DNA from: an uncultured Pseudomonadota bacterium
GTDB lineage: Bacteria; Pseudomonadota; Gammaproteobacteria; Burkholderiales; Usitatibacteraceae
NCBI GenBank assembly: GCA_946885905.1
Contig: CAMPHL010000190.1
Span: 1 to 5,803, forward strand
Direction of reading: 5' to 3'
DNA length: 5,803 nucleotides
The position numbers and the translations under genes were made by a program. Position 1 is the first letter of the stretch, and each line of letters opens with the position of its first letter. Below the pieces are notes generated by a model. It ran no database searches. It worked only from the letters and a program-made list of their open reading frames with translations, and was not told where the DNA came from. Positions 1-5,740 of this stretch are shown piece after piece.

Positions 1-53
1 ATGCCGTCGCCCGGAATGAGGGTGCAGGGGATCTTTTGCCGCGGAGCTGCCAT
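1..53 (-). CDS. Isocitrate/isopropylmalate dehydrogenase family protein, probable NAD-type isocitrate dehydrogenase (N-terminus only)
   Basis: Reading the minus strand from an ATG at 53-51, the frame stays open to the window edge and gives MAAPRQKIPCTLIPGDG, with the next codon starting AT. The segment IPxTLIPGDG(I) is the first beta strand and glycine turn of beta-decarboxylating dehydrogenases. The Thr-Leu-Ile-Pro form is typical of NAD-dependent isocitrate dehydrogenases, while LeuB proteins usually begin with a shorter K-I-A-x-L-P-G-D-G form. Only 17 full codons are visible, so the family is clear but the substrate is not: isocitrate is most likely, with isopropylmalate or tartrate/malate possible. 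The gene runs away from the tartrate dehydrogenase gene that starts at 110, which belongs to the same superfamily. A perfect TATAAT lies 30 bp upstream of its start. The start is supported by the fit of the N-terminus to the family. The Shine-Dalgarno sequence (AGAGA just upstream) is weak. Confidence 0.82.
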   Translation of the reverse strand, partial: MAAPRQKIPCTLIPGDG

Positions 54-58
54 TGTTT

Positions 59-77
59 TTCTCTGGGGCAAGGAGAA
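59..77. promoter_or_regulatory. Small dyad, possible operator or leader hairpin
   Basis: TTCTC (59-63) and GAGAA (73-77) form a perfect 5-bp inverted repeat with a 9-nt centre. A T-G pair would extend it by one in RNA. It covers the predicted start of the leftward transcript and its weak ribosome-binding region. It could be an operator for a local regulator or a leader hairpin that covers the AGAGA of the leftward gene. The arms are short, so chance is a real possibility. Confidence 0.25.
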
Positions 78-83
78 CCCGCA

Positions 84-89
84 ATTATA
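84..89 (-). promoter_or_regulatory. Perfect TATAAT -10 hexamer for the leftward gene
   Basis: The minus strand reads TATAAT at 89-84, an exact sigma-70 -10 consensus in otherwise GC-rich DNA. Transcription would start near 77, giving a leader of about 24 nt before the ATG at 53. A -35 box 17 bp upstream would fall inside the first codons of the rightward gene, where I see no good TTGACA match. The promoter may therefore need an activator, or the hexamer may be chance. Confidence 0.5.
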
Positions 90-109
90 CGAGTTACCAT
101 CCAGCGACG

Positions 110-1162
110 ATGAAGACCTACAAGATCGCCGCGATGGGTGGAGACGGCATCGGCCCCGAGGTGATCGCCGCCGGCGTCGAGGTGCTCGAAGCGCTCGCGA
201 AGGACGCCAGGACCTTCGCGTTCAGGTTCCAGGATTTTCCGTGGAGCTCGGACTTCTACCTGAAGAACGGCGCCTACATCCCGGAAGGCGGCCTCGGGAA
301 ACTGAAGAAGATGGATGCGATCTTCTTCGGCGCCGTGGGAAGCCGAAAGGTGCCCGACCACGTCTCGCTCTGGGGCCTGCGGCTGCCGATCTGCCAGGGC
401 TTCGACCAGTACGCCAACGTGCGCCCGGCACGCGTGCTGCCCGGGATCACGAGCCCGCTCGCGAAGGGCAAGGACATCGACTGGGTAGTGGTCCGCGAGA
501 ACACGGAAGGCGAATACGCCGGCATGGGTGGGCGCGCGCACCGCGGGCTGCCGATCGAGACGGCCACCGACGTGTCGGTATACACCCGCGTCGGTGTCGA
601 GCGCATCCAGCGCTTCGCCTTCGAGCTGGCGCGCAAGCGCCCGCGCAAGAAGCTCACGCTGGTCACCAAGTCCAATGCCCAGCGCCACGGGATGGTGATG
701 TGGGACGAGATCTTCTTCGCGCTCGCCGCGGATTATCCCGACGTGCAGTGGGACCGCGAGCTCGTGGACGCGATGACCACGCGCATGGTGTTGAAGCCCC
801 GCACCATCGACGTGATGGTGTGCTCGAACCTGCACGCCGACATCCTCTCCGACCTCGCCGCGGCGCTCTCGGGCAGCCTCGGCATCGCGCCTACGGCCAA
901 CCTGAATCCCGGGCGCGAGTTCCCATCCATGTTCGAGCCGATCCACGGCTCGGCCTTCGACATCGCCGGCAAGGGCGTGGCCAACCCGATCGCGACCTTC
1001 TGGACGGCCGCGATGATGCTCGAGCACCTCGGCGAGGAGAAGGCCTCGGGGCGGCTCATGAACGCGATCGAGAAGACCACCGCCAAGGGTGTGCTCACGC
1101 CCGACCTCGGCGGCAAGGCGAAGACCAGGGACGTGACGAAGGCGGTGATCGACTTGCTGTAG
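110..1162 (+). CDS. ttuC: Tartrate dehydrogenase / D-malate dehydrogenase (decarboxylating), TtuC family
   Basis: This 350-residue cytoplasmic enzyme is of full family length. TtuC/DmlA proteins use NAD+, Mn2+ (or Mg2+) and K+. They oxidise tartrate to oxaloglycolate, decarboxylate D-malate to pyruvate and convert meso-tartrate to D-glycerate. Visible landmarks are GDGIGPE (11-17), VPDHVSLWGLRLP (81-93) and NVRPAR (103-108, substrate arginine R105). The ENTEGEY segment (130-136) carries the likely catalytic Y136, and TKSNAQRHGMVMWDE (186-200) carries the likely catalytic K187. Predicted metal-ligand aspartates are D220, D244 and D248, in the WDRELVD and NLHADILSD segments. The nucleotide-loop signature HGSAFDIAGKGVANP is at 279-293. 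The NLHADILSD and SNAQRHGM forms resemble TtuC of Agrobacterium more than LeuB. ATG 110 was chosen because MKTYKIAAMGGDGIG is the expected N-terminus. The frame stays open upstream to a TTG at 53, but that would add 19 residues unlike the family. No Shine-Dalgarno sequence lies just before ATG 110. Family assignment is secure; the physiological substrate is not. Confidence 0.93.
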   Translation: MKTYKIAAMGGDGIGPEVIAAGVEVLEALAKDARTFAFRFQDFPWSSDFYLKNGAYIPEGGLGKLKKMDAIFFGAVGSRKVPDHVSLWGLRLPICQGFDQYANVRPARVLPGITSPLAKGKDIDWVVVRENTEGEYAGMGGRAHRGLPIETATDVSVYTRVGVERIQRFAFELARKRPRKKLTLVTKSNAQRHGMVMWDEIFFALAADYPDVQWDRELVDAMTTRMVLKPRTIDVMVCSNLHADILSDLAAALSGSLGIAPTANLNPGREFPSMFEPIHGSAFDIAGKGVANPIATFWTAAMMLEHLGEEKASGRLMNAIEKTTAKGVLTPDLGGKAKTRDVTKAVIDLL

Positions 1163-1255
1163 CGCGGTCCGGAAAAACACGCTCGCGCCCGGAATCGCGT
1201 ACGATTTCACCGCCTGAAAGACGCGACATCGCCGGAACTCAGGGGTTCCAAGCAC
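1163..1255. promoter_or_regulatory. Spacer between ttuC and the DUF1631 gene, with three CCGGAA repeats
   Basis: This 93-bp non-coding spacer is long enough for a promoter but has no convincing -35/-10 pair. It also has no rho-independent terminator: the A-run at 1173-1177 follows no GC stem. CCGGAA occurs three times in the same direction, at 1169-1174, 1189-1194 and 1232-1237, spaced 20 and 43 bp apart, close to two and four helical turns. A 5-bp dyad, TTTCA (1205-1209) and TGAAA (1215-1219), lies between the second and third copies. Regulator binding is a possibility, not a demonstrated function. Confidence 0.3.
1234..1249 (+). promoter_or_regulatory. Small hairpin over the ribosome-binding region of the DUF1631 gene
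   Basis: GGAACT (1234-1239) can pair with GGTTCC (1244-1249), using one T-G wobble, with CAGG as the loop. The only Shine-Dalgarno-like sequence before ATG 1256 is AGGGG (1241-1245), which straddles the loop and the 3' arm. The stem could dampen initiation, but it is short and may have no effect. Confidence 0.3.
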
Positions 1256-3676
1256 ATGCCGACGCCATTCGACGCCATCCTCAGCCAGAGCCGGGACCTC
1301 TTCGCGGAGCGCCTCGGCGAAGCCATGTCCGCGATGCTCGACAAGGCCGACGAAGCCTTGTCCGGCTATGCCGAGAAGGAGAAGGACAAGGAGGCCCAGG
1401 GCTCCTACCAGATGGCCCGCGACGTGGTTTCGAGGAACCGCGCCGACTTCGAGGAAGAATTCGCGCGCCGCTACCTGGAGGAATTCTCCCGGCGCGTGCG
1501 CGAGGTGAAGAAGGCCCTCGGCACGGCCCAGGAGCTCGAGGAGGCTCCGCTCGAGCTGGAGCTCGAGCTCGTGGGTGAGGAGGACCTGGACGAGACCCTC
1601 AGGTTCAACGACATGGCCGCGCGCCTGCGCCGGATGTGCGACCAGGAACTGGGCGCCCTCGACCAGCGCGCCGCCGTGATCCTGGGCGACGCCAACCTCC
1701 AGGCCGACCAGAACCCCTTCGGCTCCCAGGCGATCTGCGGCGCATACAAATCGGCGTGCAAGGGCGTGGAGTCGGACGTGAAGATCCGGCGCGCGCTGCT
1801 CAAGATGTTCGACGACCACTTCGCCGACCGGGTGCGCGGGGCCTACAAGGAAGTGAACGAGCTGCTGGTCGAGAACTCGATCCTTCCCAAGATCAAGTTC
1901 GCGGTGAAGAAGGCCGAGGGCGGCGCCAGCGGCACCGCGGGCGCGGACGACGAAGAGGAAGGCGACGTCGAGGACGCCGTCGAGGCAAAGGTCAGGAAGG
2001 CGACCGATGCCGCGGCGGCCGCCGGCCAGGACATCTTCCAGATCCTCGCGAAGCTCGTGGGCCCACAGACCGCTCCCGGAGGCGGGCCCCTGCCGGGGAC
2101 GCCTGGCGGCCCGCCGGCGCTCGAGGGGACGGCGCTGCTTTCCTCCCTGAGCCAGCTTCAGCACGGCGACCTCGGCGTCATCACCACCGGCACGATCGCC
2201 ATCCCGCAGGGCAATCCGGGCGCCGTCAACGTCCTCGCGCAGCTGAAGGAAACCAACGTCGGCGCGTCGATGGGGCAGATGGACGCGATGACGCTCGACA
2301 TCGTGTCGATGCTCTTCGACCAGATCTTCGACGACCCGAAGGTGCCGGCGGGCGTGAAGGCGCTGGTCGGCCGGCTGCAGATCCCGATCCTCAAGATCGC
2401 GATCGCCGACAAGACCGTGTTCTCGCGCAAGGACCACCCGGCGCGGGAGCTCCTCGACATCCTGGGCGACTTCGCGGGCCACCTCCCCGCGGAATTCGAC
2501 AAGGACCACCCGACCTATCCGAAGCTCGACGCGATCCTGCACGAGCTGATCGAGAAATTCGACGACAAGGTCGACAGCTTCGTGGCGGCCAACGCGAAGC
2601 TGCGCGAGCTCGTCGCCGAGGCGGAGGCGGTCGAAGCCAAGGAAGCGGAGATTGCGGCCAGGGAGGTCGAGAAGCGCGAGAAGCTCGCCCTCGCCCGCAA
2701 GGCCGCGGAGGACGCGATCAAGGCGCGCTACCACGAAGGCAAGACGCAGAAGCCGGTCCTCGACTTCCTCGTGACGATGTGGGTGAAGCACCTGCTCCTG
2801 ATACACCTCCAGTCCGGTCCCGAAAGCGAGCCCTGGAAGACCGCGGTCGAGACGATGGACGACCTCATCTGGAGCGTGAAGCCCAAGACCGACCCGGTCG
2901 AGCGCAAGAAGCTCGCGACCACGGTGCCCAAGCTGCTGAAGAACCTCACCGTCGGCCTCAAGGCCTCGGGCGCGGACGACACCGCCCGCAGCGCGTTCTT
3001 CTCGCAGCTCATGAACATGCACACCGCGGTGCTGAAGATGCCCGCGGAGCCCGAGAAGCCGAAGGAACCGCCCAAGGAAGCGAAGCCGAAGGACCCGCGC
3101 GAGTCGCAGGTCCTCGACGGGCTGGGCCGCCCGATCGCGTCCAAGAACGCGCCCCTGCCCAAGCCGCCCAAGCCGGCTCCCGACGCCAAGGCGGTGGACA
3201 CCGACGAGCTCGACTTCACCAAGCCCATCGAGGTGACGATCGGCACCGAAGTCGTGCGGGTCGAGACGACCGACGATCTCGACTTCACCGCCGTGCTCCC
3301 CGCGAGTCCTGCACCCGCGGCTGCGGTTGCGGGGCCGAGCGCGGCCGGCTCGGCCGGGGCGAACCCCGTGGTCGCGCGCGAGCCCCCGAAGGAAGTGAAG
3401 CTTCCGAGCAAGCTGAAGGAGGGCGCCTGGGTGGGCATTCGCGGCAAGGGGCCGGACGACCCGCGCCAGCCCGCGAAGCTGCTCTACGTGAGCCCGCTCA
3501 AGTCGCGCTTCCTGTTCGCCGACAAGCGCGGCAAGACGGTGCTCGAATGCACCCGCGCCGACCTTGCCAGGCGCTTCAAGATGCGCGACCTGGTGATCCT
3601 CGCCGAGAACCCGGATGCGTCGCTCTTCGAGCGGATCATCAACGGAGTGATGGGCAAACTGGGCCACGCGGCCTAG
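1256..3676 (+). CDS. DUF1631 family protein
   Basis: This 806-residue protein has no signal peptide or clear membrane segment and is probably cytoplasmic. Its function is unknown. The N-terminal part (about 6-215) matches the family pattern: the opening ILSQSRDLFAERL, AMLDKADEAL (26-35), an acidic Leu/Glu stretch (94-115), and ALLKMFDDHFADRV (180-193) leading to LLVENSILP (203-211). An acidic linker (221-245) and a Gly/Pro-rich linker (266-290) follow. The family core is at about 340-430, with MLFDQIFDDP (352-361), ALVGRLQIPILK (369-380) and FSRKDHPARELLDILGD (389-405). Residues 445-490 are a charged Ala/Glu/Lys coiled coil. A Lys/Pro/Ala-rich linker (594-718) leads to a small beta-rich C-terminal domain (about 719-803; AWVGIRG, KLLYVSPLKSRFLFADKRG) that resembles a PilZ-like barrel. 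I do not see the RxxxR and [D/N]xSxxG residues that bind cyclic di-GMP. ATG 1256 fits the family N-terminus and has AGGGG 10 nt upstream. Family assignment is from recalled family patterns. Confidence 0.88.
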   Translation: MPTPFDAILSQSRDLFAERLGEAMSAMLDKADEALSGYAEKEKDKEAQGSYQMARDVVSRNRADFEEEFARRYLEEFSRRVREVKKALGTAQELEEAPLELELELVGEEDLDETLRFNDMAARLRRMCDQELGALDQRAAVILGDANLQADQNPFGSQAICGAYKSACKGVESDVKIRRALLKMFDDHFADRVRGAYKEVNELLVENSILPKIKFAVKKAEGGASGTAGADDEEEGDVEDAVEAKVRKATDAAAAAGQDIFQILAKLVGPQTAPGGGPLPGTPGGPPALEGTALLSSLSQLQHGDLGVITTGTIAIPQGNPGAVNVLAQLKETNVGASMGQMDAMTLDIVSMLFDQIFDDPKVPAGVKALVGRLQIPILKIAIADKTVFSRKDHPARELLDILGDFAGHLPAEFDKDHPTYPKLDAILHELIEKFDDKVDSFVAANAKLRELVAEAEAVEAKEAEIAAREVEKREKLALARKAAEDAIKARYHEGKTQKPVLDFLVTMWVKHLLLIHLQSGPESEPWKTAVETMDDLIWSVKPKTDPVERKKLATTVPKLLKNLTVGLKASGADDTARSAFFSQLMNMHTAVLKMPAEPEKPKEPPKEAKPKDPRESQVLDGLGRPIASKNAPLPKPPKPAPDAKAVDTDELDFTKPIEVTIGTEVVRVETTDDLDFTAVLPASPAPAAAVAGPSAAGSAGANPVVAREPPKEVKLPSKLKEGAWVGIRGKGPDDPRQPAKLLYVSPLKSRFLFADKRGKTVLECTRADLARRFKMRDLVILAENPDASLFERIINGVMGKLGHAA
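1549..1568. repeat. Perfect inverted repeat inside the DUF1631 gene
   Basis: GCTCGAGCT (1549-1557) and AGCTCGAGC (1560-1568) are exact reverse complements separated by GG. The 18 paired bases encode the alternating Leu-Glu stretch at residues 99-104 (CTC/CTG and GAG codons). The simplest explanation is codon choice for an LELELEL peptide, since CTC and GAG are complementary. A strong hairpin in the mRNA or DNA is still expected here. Confidence 0.75.
3200..3289 (+). repeat. Duplicated short peptide motif TD[E/D]LDFT in the DUF1631 linker
   Basis: Residues 649-655 (TDELDFT, bases 3200-3220) and 672-678 (TDDLDFT, bases 3269-3289) are near-identical, and their DNA differs at 2 of 21 positions. 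They start 23 residues apart, separated by a short beta-like stretch (KPIEVTIGTEVVRVE). Both lie in the otherwise Lys/Pro/Ala-rich linker before the C-terminal domain. Acidic-hydrophobic motifs repeated in a disordered linker often act as docking sites; that role is inference here. Confidence 0.6.
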
Positions 3677-3707
3677 CCGGCTCGTCGCTGCGCCCCCACC
3701 GCCCTGC

Positions 3708-4781
3708 ATGGCCGACCAGCACGTTCCCCTGCGCATTCCCGTCGGGCAACTCGCTGATTTCGCCGCCGCCGCTTTCGAGAAGGTGGGCCTGAGACGACGC
3801 GACGCCGCCGCCGTGGGAGCGCTGATCGCCGAAGCCGAGCTGCAGGGCTCCGAAGGGCACGGGATGATGCGCATCCCGCACTACGTGCGGCGCATCCGCG
3901 CCGGCGGCGTGAACACGCAGCCCAACATCCGCGTGGTGGAAGAGCGCGCGGCGACGGCGCTGGTCGACGGCGACAACGGCATGGGCCACCTCGTGATGAA
4001 GCGCGCGGCGGAGATCGCCATCGCCAAGGCGCGCACCGCAGGCTCCGCCTGGGTCGGCACGCGGATGAGCAACCACGCGGGCCCCGCCTCGCTCTATGCG
4101 CGCATGCCGCTCGCCGAGGGAATGATCGGCATGTACTTCGCCGTGGGGAGCGCCAACCACCTGCCGCCCTGGGGAGGGCTGGACATGCTGCTCTCCACCA
4201 ACCCCATCGCCGTGGCACTTCCGACTCGCGACGAGCCCCCGGTGGTGCTCGACATGGCCACCACCATCGCCTCGATGGGCAAGGTGAAGACCCGGATGCA
4301 GCGCGGCGAGCCGTTGCCCGAGGGGTGGATGGTCGATCGCGAAGGCAAGCCGCTCACCGACTCGAAGCGCGGCCTCGAGGGCCTGCTCCTGCCGATCGGC
4401 GGCTACAAGGGCTATGGCCTGTCGCTCGTCTTCGGCCTGCTCGCGGGCACGCTGAACGACGCCGCGATGGGCAAGGATGTGGTCGACTTCAATGCCGACG
4501 ACGCGGCCACCACGAACACCGGCCAGGCGATCCTCGTCCTCGATCCCGCCGCCTTCGGCGATCCGCAAGCCTTCCGGCGCCGCGTGGATACCGTCGTGCG
4601 CGACATGCGCGGGAGCCAGCGCATGCCGGGTGTGGATCGCATCTGGCTTCCCGGCGAGCAGAGCCACGCCAAGCGGGTCGCGAACGGGCGCGAGGGCGTG
4701 CCGATCGTGCCCGCGCTGCTCGCCAGCCTCGACAAGCTCGCCACCGAATTGGGCATCGAAAAACTGAAAGGACCTGGATGA
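3708..4781 (+). CDS. Malate/L-lactate dehydrogenase family oxidoreductase (Ldh_2)
   Basis: This 357-residue cytoplasmic NAD(P)-dependent enzyme is of normal length for its family. The family (malate/L-lactate, sulfolactate, ureidoglycolate, 2,3-diketogulonate and piperideine-2-carboxylate enzymes) interconverts 2-hydroxy or 2-amino acids and 2-oxo or imino acids, and does not have the Rossmann fold of classical LDH. Visible signatures are GSEGHGMMRIPHYV (47-60) with the conserved active-site His at 51, DGDNGMGH (87-94), SNHAGPASLYA (121-131), STNPIAVALPT (163-173), VLDMATT (180-186), EPLPEGWMVD (201-210), GGYKGYGLSLV (231-241) and TNTGQ (269-273). The commoner family form of the fifth block is SNHFGxAxxY, so Ala124 is a mild variation in the pocket region. 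Substrate cannot be read from the sequence; a malate- or lactate-like 2-hydroxyacid is reasonable from the neighbours. The start fits the family, but no Shine-Dalgarno sequence precedes it (the upstream bases are C-rich). Its stop overlaps the next start (ATGA), so the two are translated together. Confidence 0.93.
   Translation: MADQHVPLRIPVGQLADFAAAAFEKVGLRRRDAAAVGALIAEAELQGSEGHGMMRIPHYVRRIRAGGVNTQPNIRVVEERAATALVDGDNGMGHLVMKRAAEIAIAKARTAGSAWVGTRMSNHAGPASLYARMPLAEGMIGMYFAVGSANHLPPWGGLDMLLSTNPIAVALPTRDEPPVVLDMATTIASMGKVKTRMQRGEPLPEGWMVDREGKPLTDSKRGLEGLLLPIGGYKGYGLSLVFGLLAGTLNDAAMGKDVVDFNADDAATTNTGQAILVLDPAAFGDPQAFRRRVDTVVRDMRGSQRMPGVDRIWLPGEQSHAKRVANGREGVPIVPALLASLDKLATELGIEKLKGPG
4767..4772 (+). 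promoter_or_regulatory. Ribosome-binding site of the receptor gene
   Basis: AAAGGA ends 5 nt before ATG 4778 and lies within the last codons of the Ldh_2 gene. It decides the start at 4778, since the frame is open upstream to 4325, and together with the ATGA overlap it points to coupled translation. Confidence 0.75.
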
Positions 4782-5734
4782 AGACCGGCCTGATCGCCGC
4801 CGCATTGCTCGCCGCCTCGCTTGCCGCGCAAGCGCAGGACTACCCCAACAAGCCCATCAAGTGGCTGGCCCCGCTCGCCGCGGGCAGCGCCGTGGATGCC
4901 GCCGCTCGGGTGGTCGCGGCGAAGATCTCCGAGAACATCGGCCAGCAGATCGTGGTCGAGAACATGCCGGGCGCCGCGGGCCTCATCGGCGCCGAGCGGG
5001 TCGCCAAGTCCGCGCCGGACGGCTATACCCTCGGCGCGTTCAACGACAGCGTGATGACGATGGTCCCCAACATGCACGCGAAGATGCCCTGGGACACGCT
5101 GAAGGACTTCGACGCGGTCTCGCTCGTGGGCACGATCGAGTGGGGGCTCGTCGCCGGCACCGACAAGCCGTACAGGAACGCCGCCGAGCTCATCGCCGCC
5201 GCGAAGGCCAATCCCGGGAAGATCGACTACGGCTCCGGCGGAAACGGCAGTCCCCAGCATGTGGCCATGGCGCTGTTCGCCTCGACCGCCGGCATCCAGA
5301 TGCAGCACGTGCCCTACAAGGGCGCGACGCAGGCCGCGATCGGCGTGGCGGGCGGCGAAGTCGCCGTTTCGCTGCAGGGCCTGGGCACCGTGACGCCGCT
5401 CATCAATGGCGGGAAGCTGCGCCTCATCGGAGTGGCGACGCCGCAACGCATGGCCGGACGCGACGCCCCCACCATCAGCGAGTCCGGCCTGCCGGGATTC
5501 ACCTTCAACTCGTGGTTCGCGCTCTACGCGCCCGCCGGCACGCCCAAGGCGATCCTCAATCGCATGAGCGAGGAGGTGCGCAAGGCGCTGGCCGATCCGG
5601 GCGTGCGCGAGAAGCTCACCCAGCAGGGCTTCACGCTCCAGGGCACCACGCCCGAGCAGCTCGCATCCGCCACGCGCGACCAGCTCGCCAAATACAAGAA
5701 GCTCATGAAGGAGGCCGGCATCAAGGCCGAGTGA
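4778..5734 (+). CDS. Bug/TctC family periplasmic solute-binding receptor (tripartite tricarboxylate transporter type)
   Basis: This 318-residue secreted receptor is of usual Bug length. Residues 1-19 form a Sec signal peptide (MKTG, then an Ala/Leu-rich core, then AQA), with likely cleavage before Q20. Family blocks are YPNKPIKWLAP (22-32), VDAAARVVAAKI (39-50), QQIVVENMPGAAGLIGAERV (56-75), SAPDGYTLG (78-86), GKIDYGSGGNGSPQHVAMALF (147-167), VPYKGATQA (178-186), GGKLRLIGVAT (211-221) and GLPGFTFNSWFALYAPAGTPK (237-257). Bug receptors bind organic acids (tricarboxylates, dicarboxylates, aromatic or amino acids, nicotinate) and deliver them to TctA/TctB membrane proteins. No TctA/TctB gene is in the window, so this may be an orphan receptor of the kind common in Burkholderiales. 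The first ligand loop reads AAGSAVD, where many members have a Gly-Gly pair. The gene is cotranscribed with Ldh_2, which suggests a hydroxyacid or related ligand, but the ligand cannot be told from sequence. Confidence 0.93.
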   Translation: MKTGLIAAALLAASLAAQAQDYPNKPIKWLAPLAAGSAVDAAARVVAAKISENIGQQIVVENMPGAAGLIGAERVAKSAPDGYTLGAFNDSVMTMVPNMHAKMPWDTLKDFDAVSLVGTIEWGLVAGTDKPYRNAAELIAAAKANPGKIDYGSGGNGSPQHVAMALFASTAGIQMQHVPYKGATQAAIGVAGGEVAVSLQGLGTVTPLINGGKLRLIGVATPQRMAGRDAPTISESGLPGFTFNSWFALYAPAGTPKAILNRMSEEVRKALADPGVREKLTQQGFTLQGTTPEQLASATRDQLAKYKKLMKEAGIKAE

Positions 5735-5740
5735 TCTTCC

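Larger units (their letters stand above)
54..109. promoter_or_regulatory. Divergent intergenic promoter region
   Basis: These 56 bp separate the start codons of two divergently transcribed dehydrogenase genes. The stretch is clearly more AT-rich than the flanking coding DNA, with a T-run at 56-60 and ATTATA at 84-89. It must hold the 5' signals of the leftward gene and probably those of the rightward gene. The leftward -10 is clear. For the rightward gene I see only a weak TATACG (86-91) with no good -35 at the right distance, and no Shine-Dalgarno sequence directly before ATG 110. A rightward start near 98 would leave a leader of about 12 nt. That last point is inference. Confidence 0.6.

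Noticed and set aside
70..75. AAGGAG as a ribosome-binding site for ttuC or a leader peptide
   Set aside because: It lies 34 nt before ATG 110, and no ATG, GTG or TTG follows at a suitable distance. It is one arm of the TTCTC/GAGAA dyad instead.
53..109. TTG at 53 as the start of ttuC, giving 19 extra residues
   Set aside because: The extra residues do not resemble the family N-terminus, and the stretch is the divergent spacer. ATG 110 begins exactly where homologues begin.
110..1162. LeuB (3-isopropylmalate dehydrogenase) as identity of the 350-residue enzyme
   Set aside because: LeuB has an RELTGGIYFG-type segment, while this protein has VRENTEGEYAG together with DHVSLWG and SNAQRHGM, which fit the tartrate/D-malate group.
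1163..1200. Terminator after ttuC
   Set aside because: TCCGG and CCGGA arms are 16 nt apart and are not followed by a T-run. The A-run lies inside the loop, so it is not a rho-independent terminator.
1..1578. Long open frame on the plus strand, 525 codons
   Set aside because: It is out of frame with ttuC and the DUF1631 gene and overlaps both. The product is Arg/Gly-rich with no family pattern, as expected of a shadow frame in GC-rich DNA.
3410..3664. Cyclic di-GMP-binding PilZ domain at the C-terminus of the DUF1631 protein
   Set aside because: The region looks like a small beta barrel, but the RxxxR and [D/N]xSxxG ligand motif is not present, so no binding function was assigned.
1636..3792. 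Open frame of 718 codons overlapping the DUF1631 gene
   Set aside because: The translation is Arg/Gly/Pro-rich low complexity, whereas the other frame gives clear DUF1631 signatures.
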